DNA of 64,000 nt, from assembly GCA_028751875.1 (NCBI GenBank), contig CM054140.1:32431908-32495907 (forward strand), read 5' to 3'. Numbering within the stretch: the stretch's first letter is position 1; each line of letters opens with the position of its first letter. Of the stretch, positions 54,913 to 64,000 are shown piece after piece. A program made the position numbers and the translations under genes. The notes under the pieces were generated by a model. It saw only the letters and a list, made by a program, of their open reading frames with translations. It was not told the DNA's origin and ran no database searches. This stretch comes from Rapana venosa. Taxonomy: Eukaryota > Mollusca > Gastropoda > Neogastropoda > Muricidae.

Positions 54913-56839
54913 AAATATGCATGATGATAAAATAATGTTGTTTTGGTTTTTTGACAATAAAACAAAATAAAACAGGCATTAAATTCAACACATATACATT
55001 TTGCATGAAATTTGAAACATAAACAATATGTATAATTTCCATTTGAAGTAGTTGATTTTATTTCTAGTGTTGCTTTTGTTTAGTTTATATTTTGAAATAT
55101 ATAGTATCAGATTTTGTTTTGGTATCACTCTGCAGACCCATCCTTGACAAATTCATCCCTGCCTCCTTCCCTAACCTAGACTACCACCTGATCTTCACAC
55201 AAGGGAAAGGAGAAAACAAAGAAGGTGTGTGGAATGTTATCAGAGAAGGATGTTCTGTCAGAATGAAAGAAAGAAAATCATGACTGATGGCTTCTTAGTT
55301 GTCTAACATTGGTGTAGTACCCTGTGTGCTGCTGGCTCAGGGAGGAAGACTGTAATCTCTGAGAGAGTGTGTGTGTGTAAGTGTGTGTGTGTGTGTGTAA
55401 GTGTGTGTGTGTTTGTGTGTGTGTGTAAGTGTGTGTGTGTGTGTAAGTGTGTGTGTGTGTGTGTGTGTAAGTGTGTGTGTGTAGTGCAGATGGGATAAGT
55501 GGCATAGGAGTAGTGGAGGATTAAAATAATGTGCATGCACAGTTATAATACACATGTACACATAACAGCATATGCACCCCTCCTCCTCCACTCACACAAC
55601 ACATACACACACACTTGCGCGTGTGCACATACACATATGGAAAGAGTGAAAGAGAGAGAGAAAAAAAGATCAGTTTGGAATTAGGAATTTATATTTTTCA
55701 TGTCTATCTATCTATCTATCTGTCCTGTAGTCTGACGACCGTGGGGGCACCCTCAAAGACTCAACAACCAGTTCCCTCCATTCCTCTTCTTTTCTGCCTT
55801 TCTCAGGGTTTTGTTGAGTTCTAGGCCTGTCCATTCGCTGATGTTATCCTCCCAGCTCTTCCTTGGTCTGCCTCTTCTTCTTCCTCCTTGGACAGTGCCT
55901 TGTAAAATAGTCTTTGCAAGTCCTTTGGATCTTGTGACATGCCCATACCATTTAAGTTTACGATTTTTCACGATTTTTCATGTACTGTAGCTTTTTCAAT
56001 GCTTTTTTTTTGTTTTGTTTTTTTTGTTGCTTTGTTCTTTTGTGGTTTTTTTGGGGGTGATAAATACAAAACTGCTGTATTATTGTGTTACCCTGCTGTC
56101 ACAACGCCCCCCACCGCCAGAGTTCCCTTTTTCTGCCTCACACAACCTATACACACACACTCTTCTTTCTTTCTTTGTTGGGTAGGAAAGTTAGGGATGA
56201 TAACACTACCATAGGATGTGTGCTGTAAGGTTCATGTTAGTTTTAGGTTTTTGATGTTTGAGTTTGTTAGATAACAATATGTGTGAGAAATGGGGTTTTG
56301 TTGTTGCTGTTTTTTAAATTTTATTTAAGGAAAAAGTTTAATGTAAGTGGAATTGAGTATATTTTAATGTTGTGTTTGATTCTTCTCAGAAGGAAAATGT
56401 AATTGTCCCTAAACTACTTGTTCCAGCATGTATATAATTTTTTTTTTCTGCATGCTTGAACATAAGGAAATTTTGAATATTCGGATTAGGCTATTTGTAC
56501 ACATGTACATTCATTTTCCACTATGCATAAAGCGGATAAACTGGGTTTTTTATAATAATTCAGATTGGGTTATGACAGTGTGTCATTCTGTGATGTGTGT
56601 AATATATATATATATAAGTCCTTCGGATGAGACTATAAACCGAGGCCCCGTGTGCGAACGCATGCAGAACATCTTGCGCACACGCTAAATCCTGTTCCGC
56701 TGTTCGAAAGAGTAGGCTATTGTGTGTTGGTGGGAACAGATGACAAAATTTTTTAAAACGCATACACACGCATTAAAAAAAATCTGAGCGCTTTGATTTG
56801 TTGCTTTACAAGATTCAGTGCTATATAAATTCCATACAT

Positions 56840-56915
<76 letters not shown>

Positions 56916-58316
56916 ATGTATGATTCTGTTGTGCAGAGTTGATGAACTATGAGTTTGATAGGAAGGACCTTGTGAGCCTGGCTGTGTCCACAGTTATTGG
57001 AGTCTGGTACCTGTGGAAAAAGGTAAAATAGATTGACGTTTAATTTTGTTATATTTTAAATAAAGACAGAAAAGGAAAATTATAAATTGAAGTGAGTGAA
57101 CAGCTTTTATTGTTACAACTGTGTCATTTTCCCCCCTTAGAACTACAAGAAGAATTTTAAAATGCTCGAGATGCAGATCAGAGACCAAGGTTGACCCTCA
57201 AGAAGAAACTGAACTTTGAAATGCATATTTTTTGTTGTAATGAACATTACTTCAAATGTGTTAGTGGTGATTTCTGCTCTGCTGAAGTCTGTAATAGATT
57301 GAATGGCTGGAAACGGAATGCTTATCTGGAGATGCTTGTTTTTGAACAGCAGTATAACTGATGTGGATTGCTTTGAGAACTTTTTCCAGAAGAAGCCTTT
57401 ACGTATGTCAGTAGCATTCCATCAAATGTTTTTAGTATTAGTTTCATGAGTTATTTTTAATAAGAATATTCACACAAATGTAACATAGGAACAGAACTGA
57501 AAGGAAATTACATAGTAGTGGAACTAAAAGGAAATCAAGACTTGCATGACGATATAGGGAAGATTAGATGGGCCATAGCATTAGCAGACTTGCTGTGATT
57601 GATCAGTGTCAGGGTTACATTTTCAATGTTTGAAACTTGTGTATGTGTACATGTGTGCGCACACGTGCACATAACGTGTGCATGCGTGCACATGCTTGCA
57701 GCATATAGGCTATGTATTACATGCATGGATACCTGCGTGCAGCACTGGATCGCTAACAACTTGTTTGGCTTGGCCTTTTCTATCAACGGAGTGGAACTGC
57801 TGTCACTGAACCGTATCAGCACTGGATGCATTCTGCTGGGAGGCCTCTTTGTCTACGACATCTTTTGGGTCAGTTTTTCTCATATTCTCAGCCTCGAACT
57901 TCAAGTCCTTATTCATTTTTTTGGTTTTTCTCTCTGTGTCTTTATATGAAAACTAATCCCCAAAGTCGAAATGCAGCTACCTTTGTGGTGGGCAGAAACA
58001 GTCGCATATGCAAAATCTCACCATTGGTGAACCTCAGAGCTCTAGCCAAGGAACAAAAACAGAAAAAGAAAATTAAAAATAAATATTTGTATAGACATAA
58101 GCCATTACTTAGGGAAAATGGTGAGAGATAGAGAGCATAGTAGAAATGCCATTAAAAGGTACGATTATATGTTGCTAGTTACGTTCTTTAAAAAAAAAGT
58201 GATTTGACAATGAATGATTCTTCTGGTTCAGAACTAAACCCCTGGACTCATACATATGCAGTCTTTCACCCATGACATTATTGACATGGAGACAACAACA
58301 GATGTGTCACACACAA

Positions 58317-58353
<37 letters not shown>

Positions 58354-61300
58354 TCAGCTCAAATCGCAGTATTCTTGACAAAATGAAGCTATGATGTCTA
58401 GACATAGCTCGATTTTTGTTTGAAAAGCAACACACCTTCAGGTACTCTCTCTCTCTTGTTGTTGTTGTTTTCCTTTTTATAGTAGTTTCAGTTTTTGGTG
58501 TGGGAAAGTGTGGTTGGTGGGGTTTTGTTGTTGTTATTGTTGAGGTACTAGATATCTTTTGATGTACTTCAAGCTCACACCTACTCATGCTTGCACACAC
58601 TTTCAACACTGTGTCACACGAATGCTTTACATTTTGGGTTTTTTATGTACAGGTGTTTGGTACAGATGTCATGGTAACAGTGGCCAAGTCCTTTGAAGCA
58701 CCCATCAAACGTAAGTTTTGTTTTGTCACTCTCCAGAAAATTATCATTTAATGTTAGGTCATAGTACTGACTTTTGTGCTGTGATTTTCTACAGATCGAA
58801 CAAACACGTTGAAGCCAGTTTAGAAATTGTTTTGAAACTGTATAAGCAGGAACTCAGAAAAGTGCAGGCACCAATGATCTTCATTAAAAGAAAGTAAGAA
58901 AGAAAAATTAGTACATTTGAACTATTTTGAAAATATTGAGCGTGGGAAAATTCGTGCTGTCCATCATTGATTGATATTGTCATGTTTGAATATTGTAAAC
59001 AATCTGATTGGTTTGCACGCAAAGGAAATCCTTTATTAAAAAATAAAATCCCCAAAAGAGCACGTGTGGTTATGCACATGAAAAATATTGGACTTCAGAA
59101 ACACTGTACATTTGGAAAGCAAGGGAAATACTTCCTTGATTTCCAAATATATAAATCTTACAGTTCCATTTCCGAATTGAAACTAGCGGACAAGCTAGGG
59201 AAAAGTTGTTAGCTGAGAGAGTGCCTGGAGACTGTGCAGAAGAGTGTTTTTCAGTTGGTGTGTACTTGGCTGTCTTTTTCAGTGGTGTTCCCTCAGGACA
59301 TCCTGGAGAAGGGGCTTGCTGCCAACAACTTTGCCATGTTGGGTCTGGGAGACATCGTCATTCCTGGCATCTTCATCGCTCTGCTGCTTCGCTTTGACAT
59401 CAGGTAACTTGGCTTGGAGTATGTGTTAAGTTATATCCTGTAGTCTTCTCAACTGAAGGGATGTCTGGAGGACTGGGATGACCAGCCATCTCTCTCCATC
59501 TTTCTGTCATCCACCTCTCATACTGCTTCACTTAACCTCAGGCCTGTCCAGTCTGCTTGGCGTATAGGGCACTACAACAGTCATTTGGCTTAGAGTCGAG
59601 GATAATGTACTGTAGAAAAGTTATGTGATATAGAATGTGAATTGAAGGTTTTCTTTGGGTTTTGTTGTTGTGTCTAGCTTTAATGATTGACTAATTTGTC
59701 TTTGGAACCCTTGCTTGGGGAACTGAAGGTTTTACATGATTGTGCTAAAATGTTGGGCTTTGTTACAGTGCAAGTGAAAATCTGTAGATTGTATTTTATA
59801 TTGTAGAGACAAAGCTGGTGTCTGCAGAAGGAATGACTCCATAAAATGAACACTCAAAAATCTGTTTACACGAGTAAATTTACACTGACAGAAAAACAAC
59901 TATTTTGCACATATCAAAGAGACAGTTTAACCAAAATATGAATAATTACGTATTTCTGCAAATGAACAATACAGGGCATTGTTTTAGGTATTAAGCATCT
60001 GCAGAGTTTTTAATTTCATGTCATTATTGTGATTTACTATAAACATTCCACCGTAGAGTTAAGTCTCGGCACATTGTAAAATGATTTCCCCCAGTCCTCT
60101 CTCTTTTTGCACTTCTTATACCTTTAAATTTTGTTTTGTCAAATTTATCCTGGTTTGATGTAAGAGCAAAAGCAAAAAAAATCTGTATGGAAAGAATTTT
60201 GTAGGGGGTGGGGGGAATGTGTTTACTTACAGAAGCTGGGTTGCTTTTTGTCTCCTTGGGAGGGGACGTGTAGTGACCATTTTTTTTAACCCTAATATGA
60301 AGACATTGACTCATGATGATTTTTCTTCCTGGTGGTATTTGTAGCAGATGGTAATGTATGTGATGGCTGTGTGTTGTCAGTTTGAAGAACAACAAGAGGA
60401 CCTATTTCTTTGTAGCAGATAATAATGTAGTGTGATGGCTGTGTGTTGGCAGTTTGAAGAACAACAAGAGGACCTATTTCTTTGTAGCAGATGGTAATGT
60501 AATGTGATGGCTGTGTGTTGGCAGTTTGAAGAACAACAAGAGGACCTATTTCTTTGTAGCAGATGGTAATGTAATGTGATGGCTGTGTGTTGGCAGTTTG
60601 AAGAACAACAAGAGGACCTATTTCTTTGTAGCAGATGGTAATGTAATGTGATGGCTGTGTGTTGGCAGTTTGAAGAACAACAAGAGGACCTATTTCTACT
60701 CAGGCTTTGTGGCCTACTGTCTGGGTCTCCTCACCACCATTTTCATTATGCATGTCTTCAAACATGCACAGGTGAGTTGTGAGAACACAGTCCTGTTTGT
60801 CTTTCATCTTTCAGTGATGCTAATGCATTTGAAGGAGATTAATAGTTTGAAGAAGGGAACTGGGTATTTTTTTAAATGCATGACTATGTAATAGCTCAGT
60901 AAAAAAAAAAAAATGGCATGATTTTTTGGGGGTTTAAAACAAATTATAACAGTAACTGCCATCAAAGAAAATTTATATGCATTTGATGGACGCTATAGCT
61001 GAGTGGTCAAAACTGTTTGACTTCAATCCTGTGGGTCCATGAAATCTTGTGTTCAGATCTCAGGGTCTGTGTCTGGTGAATCAAGGGTGGAGATTTTTAA
61101 GATCGCTCAGATCAACGTCAAGTGCAAACCTGCCAGTGCTTTAATTCCTGTCATGTCTGTACACATGCAAAAAATCAAATACGCATGTGAAAGATCCCGT
61201 CATATCAGTGTTCGGTGAGTTACGGAAACATGAACATAACCTGCATGCAACCTGTACATTGAAATGAGCTGCTCTGAAGGCAGAAATGTGTGGGCTGTGG

Positions 61301-62690
61301 CTAGCAGGCAGACCTCCTGCAAAGTCACAAGCACAGGAGAAGACCAGGTACTCCACACCCCACCCTGTGTAGGGAGAGAGATTTCCACGTATTTAAGTCA
61401 CAAGATCAGGCAATATTGAGCTTTATTCTTTGTTTACATTTTAATGTATAAGTTAAACATATACAAATGTGAAAATTAAATGAAATTTTCTGCAATTTTT
61501 GTTGGATTCAGATTGATATTGCATACATTCTGTTGGTTTTTTTCTAAGTGATATTCCATAAGATAAATGCCCTGTAATAAGTTGTGGGGTTTTTTTTTAC
61601 AGCCTGCACTGTTGTACCTGGTGCCAGCATGTATAGGACTACCTGTAGCAGTGGCTCTAGTCAAAGGAGACATCAAAACCATGTTCAGGTAGGAATGGTA
61701 TTTTCTCATGTGTATTTGTTGATATTACCTGTTAGTTTGTTATGAGCTTATGGTGGTTTTCTTCTATTTCAAAACATGTTCGTTCCAACATGTCAGTGAG
61801 AAAAGGATGAACCGCTACATGAATTGTTTGAAAGCTGTACAAAGTAAAAAGGTCGCTTTGTGCCCTGTGGCTTCAATCCCTTTCACCAGACTCGACGCAG
61901 TAACTTTAAATGGAGCGCTGTTTGACTGGAGGCTGTGAGCTGGCCATCTTAACCCCATCCAATAGCGCTTTGAATTGTTGCTTTACAAGATTCAGCGCTA
62001 TATAAATTCCATATATTATTATTATTATTATTATTAACATGCTGTATCTTGAATGGTCAGGTTGAACCTGAATCCACAAGCTGCTTGAAACAAACATTTA
62101 CAGTGACAGATGGTTTGTTGGGGATCTGATTGTCATGGCCTTCTGGTTCAAGAGACTAGTCTGCTGTCTCCTGCTTTAGTCTGGTTGGAGATATGACATG
62201 GCGACTCAAATAGGGGAGAAAGAAGGTGCTCTTTGAAAGACCACCAACACAACTACAAAATGGTTTTTATTTCAGTGTTGCCTCATTGTTGTTGAAGTCC
62301 TTTATCAGTGCTTTGTTTTAAACTGGCTTCTTGTGTCTCCGAAAGTAATGGTTTATTCCTTATTTGTATCCTTCCCAACAAGAAATTGGAGAGGGAGAGT
62401 TGTCCACTTTTAAAATGTTATAAAGCATCTGTGGCGTTAAGAAGGGAGGGCGTCTCTGGACCCCTAACTTAGTGGCGTCTGCTCTACCCAGTTTTTGTCC
62501 ATTTCCAACACTTTGTCTTTTTATGTTGATGCAATATGTGCTAATAGATGGCTGGAAACAATATGTAAGGTATGGAATGTTTGGAATTAAACTGTAAGTG
62601 GTAATCATGACTGTGTGCAGTTATGAAGACCACAGTGATGAGAAAGAAAAGACCACAGAGAAGGAGTCCAGCGGGAAGAAGGAGAAGTGA
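49385..62690 (+). CDS. HM13: HM13 / signal peptide peptidase, 11 coding exons, 369 aa
   Basis: Multi-pass ER intramembrane aspartyl protease that cuts signal peptides left by signal peptidase and some tail-anchored or type II membrane proteins. Eleven exons join in phase to 369 aa (human 377). It has a lumenal N-terminus with three N-glycosylation sequons (Asn12, 16, 21), catalytic Asp221 in LFVYDIFW, catalytic Asp267 in MLGLGDIVIP, PALLYLVP at about 319 in the last conserved membrane segment, and a cytosolic charged tail ending KKEK (KKxx ER retrieval). Conservation runs the full length (RSV, TSRDAAxFPxIAS, HWIANNLFGLAFS, VAKSFEAPIK). All introns have GT/AG ends. The start is the first ATG (CAACATGGCTG), and the mature family N-terminus aligns. 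Start codons of this gene and SPEF2 are 7.6 kb apart, divergent. Confidence 0.97.
50535..50686. repeat. (CA)n-rich region
   Basis: Interrupted then pure (CA)n. HM13 intron 1. Confidence 0.92.
51524..51622 (+). CDS. HM13: HM13 exon 2
   Basis: NSGEKPETMSSRDAAMFPLI then ASGTLLGIYVVFK; matches the family PETITSRDAARFPIIASCTLLGLY. Acceptor CTTTTGCAG, donor GTAGTG. 33 codons. Confidence 0.96.
52014..52202 (+). CDS. Weak candidate alternative exon in HM13 intron 2
   Basis: After acceptor TTTAATACAG, an open frame of 62 codons in the phase of exon 2 (SGIIDQLAKNATNKDVSNSY ...) ends at TAA 52200. No relatives recognised, and HM13 in other animals has no such segment. Most likely chance. Confidence 0.15.
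   Translation, partial: SGIIDQLAKNATNKDVSNSYVQYVDVKHQTLSFLKDHWQHPDSQSAFSDSPVPEGNFSSCCE
52203..54190. other. HM13 intron 2, remainder
   Basis: AT-rich with homopolymer T runs and a short TG/TA repeat. No coding sequence seen. Confidence 0.5.
53030..53070. repeat. (TG)n/(TA)n
   Basis: Short compound microsatellite, HM13 intron 2. Confidence 0.9.
54195..54325 (+). mobile_element. Short 3'-end fragment of the same LINE family
   Basis: GAAGTCAGATGCACTGG, TGACTTGTCAGGC and GTTGTCTGAGCATTCAACAA match the terminal about 130 bp of the element at 29645-30668. In HM13 intron 2. Confidence 0.7.
54613..54695 (+). CDS. HM13: HM13 exon 3
   Basis: IFSKEYINLLLAFYFFFLGV then LALAHIAG; third membrane segment. 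Acceptor TTGTTCCAG, donor GTAAGT; a long (TG)n tract lies 140 bp into the next intron. Confidence 0.96.
54835..54910. repeat. (TG)n microsatellite
   Basis: Pure TG, 140 bp into HM13 intron 3 on the sense strand. Confidence 0.95.
55136..55224 (+). CDS. HM13: HM13 exon 4
   Basis: PILDKFIPASFPNLDYHLIF then TQGKGENKE; matches MNKFFPASFPNxxYQLLFTQGSGENKEE. Acceptor CTCTGCAG, donor GTGTGT. Confidence 0.96.
55365..55485. repeat. (TG)n with regular TAAG interruptions
   Basis: TG runs broken by TAAGTG at five points, giving a loose 20-30-bp periodicity. HM13 intron 4, 140 bp from the donor. Confidence 0.9.
55725..55975 (-). mobile_element. LINE C-terminal fragment
   Basis: KNRKLKWYGHVTRSKGLAKT, ILQGTVQGGRRRGRPRKSWE, DNISEWTGL. 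Same family pattern as the element at 42905-43932. In HM13 intron 4, opposite to the gene. Confidence 0.85.
56617..56845 (+). mobile_element. SINE body carrying the 3' tail of the CR1/L2-like LINE
   Basis: TCCTTCGGATGAGACTATAA through GTGGGAACAGATGACAAAAT (shared body), then GAGCGCTTTGATTTGTTGCT TTACAAGATTCAGTGCTATA, the same 3' end as the LINE at 45003-46041. Ends in ATTATTA then (TA)n. HM13 intron 4. Confidence 0.8.
56846..56918. repeat. (TA)n microsatellite
   Basis: About 70 bp of TA ending some 18 bp before the acceptor of HM13 exon 5. Confidence 0.94.
56937..57022 (+). CDS. HM13: HM13 exon 5
   Basis: ELMNYEFDRKDLVSLAVSTV then IGVWYLWKK. Acceptor TTGTGCAG, preceded within about 20 bp by a (TA)n tract of roughly 70 bp. 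Donor GTAAAA, phase 0. Confidence 0.95.
57141..57194 (+). CDS. Candidate alternative terminal exon of HM13
   Basis: A strong acceptor (TTTTCCCCCCTTAG) at 57140 is followed by an open frame in the phase of exon 5: NYKKNFKMLEMQIRDQG and TGA at 57192. Use of it would end the protein after VWYLWKK with a short basic tail and remove both catalytic aspartates. No close AATAAA was found. Not known in the family as far as I can say; it could be chance. Confidence 0.3.
   Translation, partial: NYKKNFKMLEMQIRDQG
57743..57868 (+). CDS. HM13: HM13 exon 6 (catalytic YD)
   Basis: HWIANNLFGLAFSINGVELL then TGCILLGGLFVYDIFW. Tyr-Asp of the YD motif, Asp221, is the first catalytic aspartate. 42 codons, phase 0 both ends, donor GTCAGT. 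Confidence 0.97.
57955..58070 (+). mobile_element. SINE tail-B fragment
   Basis: AATGCAGCTACCTTTGTGGT, CGCATATGCAAAATCTCACC, ATTGGTGAACCTCAGAGCTC TAGCC. HM13 intron 6. Confidence 0.75.
58318..58350. repeat. (TA)n microsatellite
   Basis: Short TA run, HM13 intron 6. Confidence 0.92.
58653..58710 (+). CDS. HM13: HM13 exon 7
   Basis: VFGTDVMVTVAKSFEAPIK, almost identical to the family. Acceptor TATGTACAG, donor GTAAGT. Confidence 0.97.
59283..59403 (+). CDS. HM13: HM13 exon 8 (catalytic GLGD)
   Basis: LVFPQDILEKGLAANNFAML then GLGDIVIPGIFIALLLRFDI. GxGD carries the second catalytic aspartate, Asp267. Acceptor TTTTTCAG, donor GTAACT. Confidence 0.97.
59404..60340. other. HM13 intron 8 before the 72-bp array
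   Basis: Single-copy-looking. No ORF or repeat recognised. Confidence 0.5.
60341..60700 (+). repeat. 72-bp tandem array, 5 copies of the HM13 exon-9 acceptor
   Basis: TTTGAAGAAC starts at 60381, 60453, 60525, 60597 and 60669, exactly 72 bp apart. Each of the first four copies has (T)GTGTGTTG(G/T)CAG, then the first 29 bases of exon 9, then TTGTAGCAGAT... in place of the true exon continuation. Only the fifth runs into the conserved exon. Confidence 0.97.
60669..60771 (+). CDS. HM13: HM13 exon 9, last acceptor of a 5-copy array
   Basis: LKNNKRTYFYSGFVAYCLGL then LTTIFIMHVFKHAQ. Its acceptor (GTTGGCAG) and first 29 bases are repeated four times upstream at an exact 72-bp spacing. Only this last copy continues into conserved coding sequence and has a donor (GTGAGT). 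Confidence 0.96.
60993..61385 (+). mobile_element. tRNA-derived SINE, second family
   Basis: CGCTATAGCTGAGTGGTCAA is a good Pol III A box and TGTGTTCAGATCTCAGG a B-box-like match. Body AATCAAGGGTGGAGATTTTT, GAAAGATCCCGTCATATCAG, GCAGACCTCCTGCAAAGTCA. Copy at 44190-44550. HM13 intron 9. Confidence 0.8.
61603..61688 (+). CDS. HM13: HM13 exon 10 (PAL motif)
   Basis: PALLYLVPACIGLPVAVALV then KGDIKTMF. PAL is the third diagnostic motif of presenilin/SPP proteases. Acceptor preceded by a run of nine T; donor GTAGGA. Confidence 0.97.
61955..62037 (+). mobile_element. LINE/SINE 3' tail with (ATT)n
   Basis: AATAGCGCTTTGAATTGTTG, TTTACAAGATTCAGCGCTAT, ATAAATTCCATATATT then (ATT)n; same tail as 45003-46041. 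What precedes it (61790-61955) is not recognised. HM13 intron 10. Confidence 0.75.
62621..62690 (+). CDS. HM13: HM13 exon 11 (C-terminal tail)
   Basis: YEDHSDEKEKTTEKESSGKK then EK and TGA. The highly charged cytosolic tail ends KKEK, a KKxx dilysine ER-retrieval signal also found in vertebrate HM13. Confidence 0.95.
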
Positions 62691-63985
62691 GGTGTCTGCG
62701 TTCTCAACCCCCACACAGAAATCAAAGCCAGGGTCATGACTTTCTCTTCTATCCCTCATACTGACTGGTGCGTTGCAGACGGACGTGATAGGACAGGCTG
62801 TTGGAAACATGCTGTTTCTGGCACTTGTTTTAAAAGTCACCAGATCAGAGTGCTAAATCATATGCAGGGTCTGCAGTTAGTGGCAAAAAAAAGTGTTATG
62901 TTCGGTCTGCTGAGAGAAGTGTGATTCTGCTGTACAGTACGTGTCTGTGGTCATTCGTTTGTTCGTTCATGTTGCCTTGCTTCTTCCCATGGACTGGTGA
63001 TGGATATTTGTTCTTTTCCTTCTCATCCCCCCTTCCTCCCCCTTTTTTCTTGCTTGGTGTTGTTTTGTAATGCAAAGAAAAACTGCCATGGTTTGGTTGA
63101 TGTTGGAAGTAAACAAGGGAATTTGTTGCTGATCGATGATAGTTAGATGTATATTGGTAATGTGGCAATTATTCAGCTTCTTTTGAGATGGGGTGTGAGT
63201 GATGGTTTTTGAGTTGACATTTCATCGTGATGTATATTCATTCATTTTTTGTACTTTCAGTTGTTTGGTTGGTTTTTGTTATTATAAATGTGGGTGGTTG
63301 TTTTTTTTTTATTCATGTAAAAGAGCACTTTGTAAGTGTATCAGTGGTTGGATGCAGTATTATATTACACAAAGGCTGTCTTTTATTGATTATGACTAGT
63401 ATCAAAATAAGAGCTGTCAGCTATTAGTTTGACCATCTACTCTGTAAGCCAGGGTAATCTTTCTTTAACTGTAAAACTACGTACAAATACTTTTTAAAAT
63501 AAGTTAAATAAAAAATATACTTTCAAAATAAGCAAACAGGTGGGAACATGTGGTTTTTTAAAATAAAAAAGTAAGTGATATCGGATGAATGGGTGTATAT
63601 TTTCATTATTGAAGTACTATCATTTCAATTCAGCACATACATATAACTGTGATTGTAACAAAACCACTTTCAGAAGCATGTTGAAATTGTATGCAGTTGA
63701 CATGATGCTGCGTACAGATGCCAGAAAATTTGAAGGAATTAAAATCTCATGTGACGTGTATTGGAACAAAGTTCTAAGCAGTCATATTTAAGTGTGAAAG
63801 TGCAGAAGCTAAAAAATGGAAGGGGTTTTAACTCATATTTGACATGTAAGCCATCATTTTTAAGTGGAAGTGTGTTCCTGCTGATTGCCTTATAGACTGT
63901 TGGTCAAGTCTTGAGTTGTTTTGGGAAGAGGAGAGAGTCGGTCAGCTCATTGCTTGTAATGAAGAAAATAAGATAATAAAAGAAA
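62691..63985 (+). other. HM13 3' UTR region with candidate polyadenylation signals
   Basis: No coding sequence and no recognised repeats after the stop. AATAAA hexamers occur at 63507-63512, 63562-63567 and 63975-63980, so several 3' ends are possible. The sequence is T-rich on the plus strand. Which site is used cannot be told. Confidence 0.5.
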
Positions 63986-64000
63986 TGTATTAAAGGAATT

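Overview
This is animal genomic DNA: intron-rich, AT-rich and full of (CA)n/(CT)n microsatellites, tRNA-derived SINEs and 5'-truncated non-LTR retrotransposons. The repeat style and the protein divergence suggest a mollusc, probably a gastropod, but that is inference because no species marker is present. Two conserved genes account for all the convincing coding sequence. They diverge, with start codons about 7.6 kb apart.

(1) Minus strand, 41770 down to beyond position 1: SPEF2 (KPL2, sperm flagellar protein 2), a central-apparatus protein of motile cilia and sperm tails. I place 25 consecutive exons by homology and splice phase. They give about 1,131 codons in an N-terminal CH-like domain, charged coiled coils, a degenerate adenylate-kinase-like P-loop region, a low-complexity Lys/Pro/Glu linker and the start of the C-terminal half. 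The 3' part lies outside the window. Exon 11 shows two compensating frame breaks. A textbook RFX X-box lies about 95 bp upstream of the ATG, as expected for a ciliary gene.

(2) Plus strand, 49385-62690: HM13 (signal peptide peptidase), 11 coding exons and 369 aa. The YD, GLGD and PALL catalytic motifs and a C-terminal KKEK ER-retrieval signal are all present. A roughly 1.3-kb 3' UTR region with AATAAA signals follows. Two possible alternative terminal exons are described.

Layout: 1-9 kb holds the SPEF2 linker exons and a 4.2-kb minisatellite (1612-5795). 9.7-11.5 kb holds exon 20 and a 26-copy, exactly 63-bp array. 12-41.8 kb holds the remaining SPEF2 exons in SINE-rich introns, with one degenerate LINE (29645-30668). 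42-49.3 kb is the intergenic region, with LINE remnants including a nested insertion whose removal restores the reading frame. 49.4-62.7 kb is HM13.

The most unusual signal is that tandem arrays sit at the 3' ends of introns in both genes. The 63-bp array repeats a complete 3' splice site of SPEF2 exon 20 (branch-point-like site, AG and first exon bases) 26 times. A 72-bp array repeats the acceptor plus the first 29 exon bases of HM13 exon 9 five times. The 34/42-bp array ends 10 bp from the acceptor of SPEF2 exon 24. In the two arrays that copy an acceptor, an upstream copy used in the normal phase meets an in-frame stop within about 20 codons. The repeats could therefore act as poison acceptors or as buffers for splicing.
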